From: Porphyromonadaceae bacterium UBA7087
Lineage (GTDB): Bacteria; Bacteroidota; Bacteroidia; Bacteroidales; Muribaculaceae
DNA length: 13,932 bases
Direction: 5' to 3'
Assembly (NCBI GenBank): GCA_002493515.1
Contig: DKYZ01000126.1
Location: forward strand, 1 to 13,932
This document shows positions 1 to 8,669 of the stretch, one piece after another. Each line of letters begins with the position of its first letter. Position 1 is the stretch's first letter. The notes beneath the pieces are model-generated. The model was not told the DNA's origin. It worked only from the letters and a program-made list of their open reading frames with translations, and made no database searches. A program made the position numbers and the translations under genes.

Positions 1-291
1 AGCCATGCGCCGTAATTGTCGATGACGGTGCTGTCGATCGTGTCAAGCATGATGTCTGTCCCCTTGCGGAAACTGCGGAAGCTGACAAGGGTGGAGGCAT
101 AGGTCTCCGCCGTGCGGTTGCGTCCCTCTCCTCCTTGCGCTCCTTTATCTGGCTCTTTATGAATCCTCAGGATATATGTGCCAGCCGCTTCTGACCGTCC
201 TTGTGATCCTGTCGTGAATCACCTGATAGATGAGGTGGCCCTCTCTGCCTTTTACGGTGGAAGGCCTGAACTTTAGTCTTACGGAAGTCAT
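1..291 (-). pseudogene. Decayed tyrosine recombinase (integrase) fragment, 5' part, runs off the left edge
   Basis: An ATG at 291 opens a 44-residue frame (MTSVRLKFRPSTV at its start, LIYQVIH following) that ends in TAA at 157-159. This is the N-terminal arm-binding start typical of Bacteroidetes phage-integrase-family proteins. In a different frame, from about position 127 to the left edge, the sequence reads NRTAETYASTLVSFRSFR and then IMLDTIDSTVIDNYGAW, which matches the SAM-like core-binding domain of the same family. The two pieces are too close together: intact relatives have several tens of residues between them. The reading is therefore an internal deletion plus a frameshift, leaving a pseudogene. 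The catalytic domain (the R..HxxR..Y residues) would lie beyond the edge and cannot be judged. It probably marks an old mobile-element boundary beside ppx. Family recognition is from memory of the motifs; the size of the deletion is an estimate. Confidence 0.78.
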
Positions 292-315
292 TCTGAAAGG
301 AAATTATGGTTGATT

Positions 316-353
316 TATATGTCGGGATGCTGAATATGGCGTCCCGACATATA
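316..353 (-). terminator. Stem-loop just downstream of ppx, probable terminator
   Basis: Positions 316-330 and 339-353 form a 15-bp stem (one G-U wobble in RNA, otherwise perfect) around an 8-nt loop. The stem begins two bases past the ppx stop codon on the minus strand. There is no T-tract on either side, so it is not a textbook intrinsic terminator. It may instead be a Rho-linked or 3'-end-protecting hairpin. The position at the end of the ppk1-ppx unit is the main argument for termination. Confidence 0.6.
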
Positions 354-355
354 GA

Positions 356-1276
356 TTAACCACGATTCCCTTTCAGTTCCTCCTCGAAGAGGCCGTCGAT
401 GATGCCGTCGGCCACGCCGATTACCGGCACCATGATGCGCCGCGCCCCAACTACCGAGGCGACGTTCAGGAATATCTCGGCGGCGGGTATGATCACGTCG
501 GCACGGTCGGGCTTAAGGTCGAAACGCGCCATGCGCTCGCGGACATCCATCGGTTTCAGCAGATGATAGAGCCGCGCAAGCTCCGCCACGGGGAAGGATT
601 TGTCTGTATCGTCCTTGTCTGTGGCGAGGCGGTAGAGCTTGTTGATGTTGCCGCCGGAGCCGATGATGGTGATGTCTTCGTGTCCCGAGGCTATATCTGT
701 CAGCCCCTCGTTCATGCGTGCCCACTCCTGTTCCTTCACCTTGCCCGAAAGCAGACGCACGGTGCCTATGTTGAAGCTCATCGATCTCCTGAGCTCGCCG
801 TCATGCAGGAAATTTATCTCCGTGCTGCCGCCGCCCACGTCCACATAAAGGTAGTCGCCACGACTCTCGCCCTGGCATTCCACGTGGTTGTTGTAGACGA
901 TTCTGGCCTCCTCCTCGCCGGCGATGATCTCTATCTTTATGTCGGTCTCCTTCTCGATCTCCTTTATGAGGTCACGTCCGTTCTCGGCGTCGCGCATGGC
1001 GGATGTGGCGCATGCGCGCAGACGGTCGACGGAATATATCTTCATCAACTGCCTGTAGGCCTTCATCAGGCGCACGAGATTCTCTGCCTTCTTCTCGGAG
1101 ACACGCCCTTTCTGGAAGACGTCGAAGCCGAGGCGCAGGGGGACACGCAGAAGCATGAGCTTCTTCAGTGGACGTCCCGGAGGCGTATCCTCCGGCTCGT
1201 ATCTTTTAATGAGCAGCCTGACCGCATTTGAGCCGATGTCGATGGCTGCGAAAGTGTCATTTTTCATAACGTTCAT
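356..1276 (-). CDS. ppx: Ppx/GppA-family phosphatase (exopolyphosphatase / pppGpp phosphohydrolase type)
   Basis: This is a 306-residue cytoplasmic protein of the ASKHA-fold Ppx/GppA family, which removes terminal phosphate from polyphosphate or converts pppGpp to ppGpp. Visible motifs, numbered from the ATG at 1276: the N-terminal phosphate loop DIGSNAVRL (about 13-21), ATSAMRDAENG (90-100), the GEEEAR segment with the presumed catalytic Glu (about 120-126), VDVGGGSTE (145-153) and GSGGN (207-211). The length fits the short two-lobed form without the C-terminal HD-like domain of E. coli Ppx. It follows ppk1, and its ATG overlaps the stop of a four-codon ORF created by a 14-bp duplication. 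A GTG one codon upstream (1279) is an alternative start; the ATG is preferred because it sits in a TGATG stop/start overlap. Pairing with ppk1 favours polyphosphate as substrate, but motifs alone cannot separate Ppx from GppA. Confidence 0.9.
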   Translation of the reverse strand: MNVMKNDTFAAIDIGSNAVRLLIKRYEPEDTPPGRPLKKLMLLRVPLRLGFDVFQKGRVSEKKAENLVRLMKAYRQLMKIYSVDRLRACATSAMRDAENGRDLIKEIEKETDIKIEIIAGEEEARIVYNNHVECQGESRGDYLYVDVGGGSTEINFLHDGELRRSMSFNIGTVRLLSGKVKEQEWARMNEGLTDIASGHEDITIIGSGGNINKLYRLATDKDDTDKSFPVAELARLYHLLKPMDVRERMARFDLKPDRADVIIPAAEIFLNVASVVGARRIMVPVIGVADGIIDGLFEEELKGNRG

Positions 1277-1297
1277 CACTTATCGTTCATCACTTAT
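1270..1297 (-). repeat. Perfect 14-bp tandem duplication spanning the ppk1 stop and ppx start
   Basis: Positions 1270-1283 and 1284-1297 are identical (plus strand CGTTCATCACTTAT, twice). On the coding strand each copy contains TGATG. The copy read first gives the ppk1 stop TGA (1290-1292) overlapping an ATG. The second gives a TGA (1276-1278) overlapping the ppx ATG (1274-1276). The sequence between encodes a mini-ORF of Met-Asn-Asp-Lys-stop. Confidence 0.95.
1276..1290 (-). other. Four-codon mini-ORF (MNDK) between ppk1 and ppx, possible translational relay
   Basis: The ATG at 1288-1290 overlaps the ppk1 stop by one base. It is followed by AAC, GAT, AAG and TGA, and that TGA overlaps the ppx ATG by one base. 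The reading chain ppk1, mini-ORF, ppx is seen directly. That ribosomes actually use it to re-initiate is inference; it could also be skipped by direct re-initiation 14 bases downstream. Confidence 0.4.
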
Positions 1298-3332
1298 AAC
1301 TGTCATGAAGTTTCTGTTGCGAGCGGAACGGCTCGGGGTTGCCGGTCTCCACAAGCCGGTTGGACCCCGTGCCGTCGGCCACGTGGGAGTGGGTGTTGTC
1401 GGCAAGCCCGTAGTCGATGGTGCGGATCATGTCGGCCTTGATGTCGGAATCGAAGACCGGCGCTATCACCTCCACACGGGTGTCGAGATTTCGAGGCATC
1501 CAGTCGGCCGAGCCCATGAAGACCTTGTCGCGGCCGTTGGCGCAGAAATGGAATATGCGTGAGTGCTCGAGATAGACGTCGATGATTCCGGCGGCGTGGA
1601 TGTTGTCGCTCAGTCCGTCAACGCCCGTCACCATAGAGTCGTTGCCTCGGATGAGCATGTCGATCTTCACTCCCGCACGCGACGCCTCGTAGAGCTTGTT
1701 GATAAGCTCCTCGTCGGTGACGTGATTGATCTTGATGCGTATGAAGGCCTCGCGCCCGTTGCGCGCGTTGTCTATCTCGTCGTCGATGAGCCGCATGAAG
1801 ACGTCGCGCATATGGTTGGGGGAGACGAGCAGATGCCTGAACTTGGCGGGCTTGTAGGGCTTGCGGATGAAATCGAACACGGCCTGCACATCTTTTGTGA
1901 TCTTCGGGTTGGCCGTCATCATGAAATAATCCGTATAGACCTTGGCGTTCCCTTCGTGGAAGTTGCCGCTTCCCACCACAGCTATGTCGTGGCCGCGCGT
2001 CATGTCGATGTGGATTATCTTCGAGTGGACCTTCAGACCTTCGAGGCCAAAGACCACGTTCACGCCGGCGTCCTGCATTTTCCTGGCCCATTTGATATTG
2101 CTCGACTCGTCGAAGCGGGCAAGCAGCTCCACTACGGCTGTCACCTTCTTTCCGTTGCGGGCGGCGCAGACAAGCGCCTCGACAATCCTGGAGTCGCGTG
2201 CCAGACGGTAGAGGGTTATCTTTATCGCCTTGACGTCGGGGGAGACCGCCGCCTCCTGGAGCAGTCGCACCACATAATCGAATGTATGGTAGGGCACGTG
2301 GACGAAACGGTCTTTCTCCTGCACAAGTTTAAGCAGGCTGTCCGTGCCCTTGAGCTCGGGCTTGACCACGGGACGCCACACGGGATATTTCAGGTCGTCG
2401 CGCCCCAGGGAGGGGAAGCTCATGAAGTCCTTGTGGTTGTGGTAGCGGCCCGAGGGCTTCACCGTGTCGAGCTTGTCGAGCTTGAGCTTGGAGATGAGGG
2501 CATTCAGAAGCGGCTCGGGCATCTCCTGGTCGTAGATTACGCGTAAGGCGGCGCCCTTCTTGCGACTGCTGACAGCCTTTGCCACCTTCTCCACCGGCCC
2601 GACATGGAGGTCGTTGTCGATTTCCATCTCGGCGTCTTTGGTAAACTTGAAGGAGTAGGCCTTGAAATCCACGAATCCCATGCCTGCGAAAATCAACGGC
2701 AGGGCCAGGCGGATCACGTCGTCGAGATACATCACGCATTTCTGGCCGTCGGCGTCGGGCAGCACAATGAATCGGCCGCAGCTGCGGGCCGGAAGTTCAA
2801 TCACCGCAAATTCGGATGAGCCGTCAATCCGCTCGAGGGCCACTGCAAGATATATCTGGTCGTCGCTCTCGCGGGAGAACTCGTGGAGCGCCTTTAGCCA
2901 GACAGGGGATGTGAAGCCGGATATCTTCTCGCGGAAACAGCATTTCACGAAGTGCAGCTGCTCCTCGTTGAGCGACTTCTCGTCGACAATCCGTATGCCG
3001 CATCTGGCCAACTCGGCCGTGACGTCGGCTATGGCCTGCTCGTATTCCCTGGAATAAGAGGAGTCCATGTCGGAGATGCGCGTGAAGAGCTCGCGGGCGT
3101 GCTCGCGCTGCCGGCGCATGTTCTTGCCCGGAAGAAGGGCTACGCGTGAGATCGTAGCCATGCGTACCCGGAAGAACTCGTCGAGATTGTTGGAATATAT
3201 GCCCAGGAATGACAGGCGCGAGAGCGGTGGTATCTCCGGACGCTGCGCCTCCTGGAGGATCCTGTGGTTGAAAAACATCCAGCTGACGTCTCTGTTGACG
3301 TATGGAAGTGAGTTGGAAGACGCGTCAGACAT
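1290..3332 (-). CDS. ppk1: Polyphosphate kinase 1
   Basis: This 680-residue protein is the full length of PPK1, which reversibly transfers the gamma phosphate of ATP onto a growing polyphosphate chain through phosphohistidine. The domain order is an N-terminal helical domain (NNLDEFFRVRMA at about 48-59), a head domain, and two phospholipase-D-like C-terminal domains. Key residues are visible: His436 in KVHSKIIHID, aligning with the autophosphorylated histidine of E. coli PPK; GSGNFHEGNAKVYTD at about 454-468; Arg562 in the RG turn; and His590 in YLEHSRIFHF, aligning with the second essential histidine. GSADWMPRNLDTRVE closes the active site near 607-621. The residue after RGN (564) is Asp where I recall Cys in many homologues; the significance is unknown. 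Start: the first ATG, 3332. The stop TGA lies inside the 14-bp duplication that links it to ppx. I found no convincing promoter in the AT-rich stretch just upstream (3333-3372). Confidence 0.97.
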   Translation of the reverse strand: MSDASSNSLPYVNRDVSWMFFNHRILQEAQRPEIPPLSRLSFLGIYSNNLDEFFRVRMATISRVALLPGKNMRRQREHARELFTRISDMDSSYSREYEQAIADVTAELARCGIRIVDEKSLNEEQLHFVKCCFREKISGFTSPVWLKALHEFSRESDDQIYLAVALERIDGSSEFAVIELPARSCGRFIVLPDADGQKCVMYLDDVIRLALPLIFAGMGFVDFKAYSFKFTKDAEMEIDNDLHVGPVEKVAKAVSSRKKGAALRVIYDQEMPEPLLNALISKLKLDKLDTVKPSGRYHNHKDFMSFPSLGRDDLKYPVWRPVVKPELKGTDSLLKLVQEKDRFVHVPYHTFDYVVRLLQEAAVSPDVKAIKITLYRLARDSRIVEALVCAARNGKKVTAVVELLARFDESSNIKWARKMQDAGVNVVFGLEGLKVHSKIIHIDMTRGHDIAVVGSGNFHEGNAKVYTDYFMMTANPKITKDVQAVFDFIRKPYKPAKFRHLLVSPNHMRDVFMRLIDDEIDNARNGREAFIRIKINHVTDEELINKLYEASRAGVKIDMLIRGNDSMVTGVDGLSDNIHAAGIIDVYLEHSRIFHFCANGRDKVFMGSADWMPRNLDTRVEVIAPVFDSDIKADMIRTIDYGLADNTHSHVADGTGSNRLVETGNPEPFRSQQKLHDSYK

Positions 3333-3373
3333 AATCTATTATATATTATATAAGGTGTTGTTGACAGATATGA

Positions 3374-3434
3374 TATGCGGAGGGCCGCACAGGGCAGGGG
3401 AACGTATCCCCGCGCATGTGCGGCCCTCCGTATA
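3374..3434. terminator. Nested inverted repeat between the two minus-strand gene units, probable terminator
   Basis: The outer arms 3374-3390 and 3418-3434 pair over 17 bp with one G-U type mismatch, including the GC-rich core GGAGGGCCGCAC and its complement. Inside lies a second small stem, GGGGA at 3397-3401 with TCCCC at 3407-3411. The structure starts 25 bp past the stop of the small HEAT-protein gene and lies about 40 bp before the ppk1 ATG. That suits an end point for the long minus-strand operon, or an attenuating leader element for ppk1. No U-tract follows on the minus strand. Confidence 0.6.
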
Positions 3435-3459
3435 TATAACGGCTGAGCGTCTTCCGGGT

Positions 3460-3882
3460 TCAGCCCTGAAGGTTTCGGGCGAGCGCCTCCGCGGCGTAGG
3501 CTGTGAGCTTCCGCGGGTCGGCCGCCATCTCCTCGGCGAGCCGTGCGGCATAGGGCAGACGCCGCAGCAGGCGGAAAGCGAGTATGTCGGCCTCCTCGCG
3601 TGTCTGCACATCCTCCATCAGGGAGCGCGCGCGGAGCTCGGGCATCGGAGCCGGGTCGAAGAGCCAGCAGGCGAGCAGGCGCGACTCGCGCACGTCGCGG
3701 TCGCCCCAGAGCTGCTCGGCAAGCACCTCGCGGTCTACGGTGACCCCCCGGGCTATCTCGGCAAGCTGAGGGACGTTGAGCCCGAAGATCACCTTATACG
3801 GCATCCCAGCCTTGCGCAGCGTGTCGGCTATGACGCCGTTGCGCAGGGCGAGGAATTTCTGTTTTATGGCTTGTGTGGTCAT
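3460..3882 (-). CDS. Small AlkD-like / HEAT-repeat protein (DNA alkylation repair family type)
   Basis: A 140-residue, wholly helical protein. The stretch from residue 37 on (VPQLAEIARGV; LWGDRDVRESRLLACWL; EEADILAFRLLRRLP) has the rhythm of the HEAT-like repeats of AlkD-family DNA alkylation repair proteins. Full AlkD glycosylases are about 230 residues, so this one carries only part of the superhelix and may lack the catalytic and DNA-binding residues. Enzyme activity should not be assumed. There is no signal peptide or membrane segment. The ATG at 3882 is preferred; the frame also has a TTG at 3888. The start follows the DPP III stop by 6 bp, so it is almost certainly co-transcribed as the last gene of the array, ahead of the nested hairpin. 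The family assignment rests on pattern recognition and is moderate. Confidence 0.65.
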   Translation of the reverse strand: MTTQAIKQKFLALRNGVIADTLRKAGMPYKVIFGLNVPQLAEIARGVTVDREVLAEQLWGDRDVRESRLLACWLFDPAPMPELRARSLMEDVQTREEADILAFRLLRRLPYAARLAEEMAADPRKLTAYAAEALARNLQG

Positions 3883-3888
3883 GCGCAA

Positions 3889-5916
3889 TCAGTAGCCCAG
3901 GGTTGTGAAGTCGCGGGCCAGACGCAGCATCTGGTCGGTATAGTTCTCCGTATACCCTATCTTGACGTCGATGATGTTGCCCTTGTCGTCGTATACGGGG
4001 GTATACTCGGGGTTGATGAAGCCGCGGTAGGGCGGTATGTCGAGCTTCGAGAAGCGTTCGAGCACCTCCTTGTGGAGCTTGGGATCAACCTTGACGGCAT
4101 ACTTGCGGATGAGCTCGTTGCCGGCGGCATAGTCGCCCTCGCTCTTGATTCGCTGTATCTCGCCGAGCAGCTGTCCGATGAGGTCGCGCATCTTCTTATA
4201 GTCGTTGATCTTGACGTAGGTCTTGCCGTTTTTCTTTACAAGCTGCACCACCTTGTCTTTCTTTCCTTTCTCCAGAATCCAGGCCGCGATGAGCTGACGG
4301 TTGCGCATGTGCGCCTCCTCCACGTCCTTGCCGGGTTCGATGCGGTTGAGCTGGGTCATGAGGCCGTTGAGCATATATTTGTAATACTCGGCCTGGTATG
4401 CCGTGGGGTCGTCGAGGATGCCGAGTTCCTGGAGCTTCGGGTCGGCAAGATAATAGAGGGCGAAAAGGTCGGCACGCGCCTCCTCGAGAGCGGAGCCATG
4501 CTCCTTGAGGGCGTCCTGGTCAACTCCGGGCAGCAGGCGCCCTGAGGCGTGTCCGAGACACTCGTGCAGGTCGGTATGGAGCATATCCGTGATATAAAGA
4601 TACTTGTCCATGTGGTCGCTCGTGGCCTTGTCGATCACGAACTCCTCGTTGAAGCCGTTGCCGTGCGAGGCCATGTCGTATGCCTCGGTGATGTTCTCGA
4701 GAGTCACCGATTTCGAGCCGTGCTCGGCGCGTATCCAGGTGGAGTTGGGGAGGTTGATGCCGATGGCAGTCGAGGGGAACGCGTCGCCGGCGAGCATGGC
4801 TGCGGTGATGACCTTGGCCGAGACGCCCTTCACTTCCGGCTTGCGGAAACGGGGATCGACGGGGGAGTGGTCTTCAAACCACTGGGCGTTGCTCGAGATC
4901 GTCTCGGTACGGTCAGACGACTTTGTGTTCTTGAAATTGACGTACGACTCGTAGCTTCCGGTCATTCCCAGCGGGTCGCCGTAGCTCTCGATGAACCCGT
5001 TGACGAAATCCACGTCCGACTTCGTGTCCTCGGCCCATAGGATTGAATATTCGTCGAAGAGGCGCAGGTCGCCGGTGATGTAGTAGTCGATGAGCTTGGT
5101 GATATACTGACGCTGCGCGTCGTTCTCGGCCACGCCTTTGGCCATGTCGAGCCAGTAGATTATCTTTGCTATCGCAGGGCCATAGAGTCCGTTGAGATGG
5201 TAGTGCTCCTCCTTGAGTTTGCCGTTCTCCTTCACCATCTTCGAGTTCAGGCCGAATGAGATGGGAGTGGCGTCGTCAGGATTCTTGAGGCCGGCGTAAT
5301 ATGCCTCCACCTCGGCCTGGGTGACACCCTCGCCGTAAAGGTTCGAGGCGGATGTGGCCACTACGTCCACTGTGCCGTCCTGGTTTACGCGCTTGGCCAT
5401 GACAGAGGGGTCGAAAATCACCGGCGTGAGCGTGGCCATCATCGCCTCGCGGGTCTCGCCGGGGTTGAGGGGAAGAAGGGAGTCGGGCAGAGCCGCCACC
5501 TGCTCCTCGAAGAAGGCCTGTGAGAAGCCGGGGATGAACTTGTCGGTGGAGTAATGATGGTGGATTCCGTTGCCAAACCACACCTGCTTCAGATATTTCT
5601 CGAAGGCCTTGAAGTCCGCAGAATTGCGGTCCCCCTTGTAGTTGGTGAGGATATTCTCCAGAAGTTTGCGGATCTGAAGGTTGTATCGGCCGTTCTGGTC
5701 CCAGATGATGTCGCGTCCGGCCTGGGCGGCCTGCGACAGGTAGTAGACCATTTTTTTCTGGTCGAGCGAGAGACGGTCGAACTCGGGCACTTCGTAGCGG
5801 AGCACCTCGATGTCGGCAAACCGGTCGACATGGTAGTCGAAATTCTTGTCAACGACGGCATGGGCCTGTATAGCCACCATGGAGCCGACGATAAGGGATG
5901 GAATAATCTTGTTCAT
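3889..5916 (-). CDS. Dipeptidyl peptidase III, M49 family, secreted
   Basis: A 675-residue zinc exopeptidase that removes dipeptides from the N-terminus of short peptides. The M49 zinc motif HECLGH is at residues 451-456 (HExxGH, with His451 and His456 as ligands and Glu452 as the general base). The second motif EEARAD at 478-483 supplies the third ligand, Glu479. The N-terminus has a short positive region, a hydrophobic stretch and AHA at 18-20, a type I signal peptide, so it should act in the periplasm or beyond; there is no lipobox Cys. The length equals, as I recall, that of the studied Bacteroides thetaiotaomicron enzyme. It lies 27 bp downstream of the RlmI-like gene and 6 bp upstream of the small HEAT-protein gene, all on the minus strand. 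A role in peptide use by a gut bacterium is inferred. Confidence 0.95.
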   Translation of the reverse strand: MNKIIPSLIVGSMVAIQAHAVVDKNFDYHVDRFADIEVLRYEVPEFDRLSLDQKKMVYYLSQAAQAGRDIIWDQNGRYNLQIRKLLENILTNYKGDRNSADFKAFEKYLKQVWFGNGIHHHYSTDKFIPGFSQAFFEEQVAALPDSLLPLNPGETREAMMATLTPVIFDPSVMAKRVNQDGTVDVVATSASNLYGEGVTQAEVEAYYAGLKNPDDATPISFGLNSKMVKENGKLKEEHYHLNGLYGPAIAKIIYWLDMAKGVAENDAQRQYITKLIDYYITGDLRLFDEYSILWAEDTKSDVDFVNGFIESYGDPLGMTGSYESYVNFKNTKSSDRTETISSNAQWFEDHSPVDPRFRKPEVKGVSAKVITAAMLAGDAFPSTAIGINLPNSTWIRAEHGSKSVTLENITEAYDMASHGNGFNEEFVIDKATSDHMDKYLYITDMLHTDLHECLGHASGRLLPGVDQDALKEHGSALEEARADLFALYYLADPKLQELGILDDPTAYQAEYYKYMLNGLMTQLNRIEPGKDVEEAHMRNRQLIAAWILEKGKKDKVVQLVKKNGKTYVKINDYKKMRDLIGQLLGEIQRIKSEGDYAAGNELIRKYAVKVDPKLHKEVLERFSKLDIPPYRGFINPEYTPVYDDKGNIIDVKIGYTENYTDQMLRLARDFTTLGY

Positions 5917-5943
5917 GGTTTGTTTATGGTTGGTGTTTTAGTA

Positions 5944-7125
<1,182 letters not shown>

Positions 7126-7132
7126 GTGTGTC

Positions 7133-8602
7133 TTATTTGAAGAATCTTACAATGTCCATGCCGTTGGCGTAGAGGAGAAGCAGGATGAGAAGCCCCATGC
7201 CGATCATCTGTGCCCATTCCATGAATTTCTGGGAAGGCTTGCGTACGGTGACTACCTCGTAGATGAGGAACATCACATGGCCTCCGTCAAGGGCAGGAAT
7301 GGGGAGGATATTCATGAAGGCGAGCGCTACGGAGAGGAAAGCGGCGATATTCCAGAATGCTATCCAGTCCCAGCTTTCGGGGAAAATGGATCCGATCGAG
7401 CCGAATCCTCCTATGCTCTTGGCGCCCTCCTTGGTGAAGACCATCTTCATCGACTTGGCGTATGTCACGAGCTTGTCGGTGCCCATCTTTATTCCTCGCG
7501 GCACAGAGGCGAACAGGGAATATCGTTTCTCCTCGGCCTTGAAGAATGCCGAGGGGTCGAGCTCAAGACCGACGCCCATCTTCGATGACGCGGAGAGCGG
7601 CACTGCCAGTGTGAGGGTGTCGGCAGACGCTCCTTGCCGGCGCAAAACCGTGAAATCCACGGTCTGGTTCTCGTGGCCTTTGAGCGCCTGGTGGAAGATG
7701 TCGAGCGACGGGGTTGGGACACTGTCAATCGCGATAATCTCGTCGCCCGGCTCTATGCCGGCCTTTGAGGCCCCTTCGCCCGGCACCACCTGGATGACGC
7801 GTGTGGGTATGCGGTATGTCATGAAGTTGACAGCCGCAGTGTCGCTCTTGGCCTCCTCCTCAAGACGGAAGATGAATTTGTCGGGGATGCGGATATCGAC
7901 CGTGTCGTTGCCACGCAGCACACTGACTGTCTTAGCCTGAATCATCTTCATGCGGGCATCTTCCGCGACATTGAGTGTCTCGCCGTCGGCCATGAGGGGT
8001 ATGTCGCCGTTATGGAATCCGGCTTTGCGCGCTTCGCCCGAATACAGCATTCCGAGTTTCGCTTCCTGGAAAGGTACGTATTTCTCGCCGGTGGCGTATA
8101 CTATGCCGGCATATATGATGATTGCCAGAAGGAAATTGAACAGCACTCCGGCTATCATGATGAGAAGGCGCTGCCAGGCCGGCTTGGAGCGGAACTCCCA
8201 GGACTGGACGGGCTTCTTCATCTGCTCCGTGTCCATCGACTCGTCGATCATGCCGGAAATCTTGCAGTAGCCGCCTAGAGGGAGCCAGCCGAGGCCGTAT
8301 TCGGTGTCGCCCCAGAAGCTGCTTTTCTTTTTGGAGGAGGGGATACTGGAGTTATCGGAATTATCGGAATTATCGGAGGAATCGGGGGGACAGCTTTTGA
8401 GCTTTTTTGTCTTGCCCAGTCCGCCGACGTATCTTTTGGGCTTCCATTTGAAGAGCTCCAGCCAGGGATCGAAGAATATATAGAATTTCTCTACGCGGAC
8501 GCCGAAAATCCTTGCGAAAAGGAAATGGCCGAACTCATGGATTATCACAAGCATTGCCAGGGCGAGGATGAGCTGGAGGGCTTTTATAAGAAATGTGTCC
8601 AT
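7133..8602 (-). CDS. rseP: RIP metalloprotease RseP (site-2 protease)
   Basis: A 489-residue inner-membrane zinc protease that cuts transmembrane substrates such as anti-sigma factors during envelope stress. The first membrane helix (about 4-30) carries the catalytic HEFGH (22-26). The second zinc-ligand region NILPIPALDGGH (431-442, Asp439) lies in a later helix. Further membrane segments are near 146-170, 417-435 and 466-485. Two PDZ domains lie between: a degenerate one near 180-245, and a clear one near 268-340 (VVPGEGASKAGIEPGDEII). Residues about 58-97 form an insert rich in Ser, Asn, Asp and Lys before the conserved GDTEYGLGWLPLGGY. It is encoded in part by a 9-bp tandem repeat, and the homologues I recall have much less sequence there. 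The gene follows dxr by 67 bp and precedes rlmI by 7 bp, the usual dxr-rseP linkage. Confidence 0.95.
   Translation of the reverse strand: MDTFLIKALQLILALAMLVIIHEFGHFLFARIFGVRVEKFYIFFDPWLELFKWKPKRYVGGLGKTKKLKSCPPDSSDNSDNSDNSSIPSSKKKSSFWGDTEYGLGWLPLGGYCKISGMIDESMDTEQMKKPVQSWEFRSKPAWQRLLIMIAGVLFNFLLAIIIYAGIVYATGEKYVPFQEAKLGMLYSGEARKAGFHNGDIPLMADGETLNVAEDARMKMIQAKTVSVLRGNDTVDIRIPDKFIFRLEEEAKSDTAAVNFMTYRIPTRVIQVVPGEGASKAGIEPGDEIIAIDSVPTPSLDIFHQALKGHENQTVDFTVLRRQGASADTLTLAVPLSASSKMGVGLELDPSAFFKAEEKRYSLFASVPRGIKMGTDKLVTYAKSMKMVFTKEGAKSIGGFGSIGSIFPESWDWIAFWNIAAFLSVALAFMNILPIPALDGGHVMFLIYEVVTVRKPSQKFMEWAQMIGMGLLILLLLYANGMDIVRFFK
8352..8378. repeat. 9-bp tandem repeat inside rseP
   Basis: Three copies of TTATCGGAA (the last ends in G) lie at 8352-8360, 8361-8369 and 8370-8378, with a fourth degenerate unit to 8387. 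On the coding strand they encode the repeated Ser-Asp-Asn run at about residues 75-85 of RseP. The unit is a multiple of three, so copy-number change would lengthen or shorten the loop without breaking the frame. Confidence 0.95.
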
Positions 8603-8669
8603 CAGGAAAGTGGAGGGAGAATGGGTGAAATGAATTTACGGGTGAATAATAAGGTATATGGTCTCATTG

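Noticed and set aside
1563..2546. A 327-codon plus-strand frame antisense to ppk1
   Set aside because: It mirrors the ppk1 coding frame, with repeated His/Val/Asp/Glu-rich sequence typical of shadow frames. No start signal or domain.
3361..3366. TTGACA on the plus strand as a sigma-70 -35 box
   Set aside because: Bacteroidetes promoters use a different consensus, no plus-strand gene follows, and no matching -10 element was found at the right distance.
3067..4545. A 492-codon plus-strand frame across ppk1, the HEAT-protein gene and DPP III
   Set aside because: It is antisense to three well-supported genes and crosses their boundaries and the hairpin region. It has no family motif and is an artefact of GC-rich codon use.
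8352..8387. Possible CRISPR-like short repeat array
   Set aside because: The units are 9 bp with no spacers and lie in frame inside rseP, so this is a coding microsatellite.
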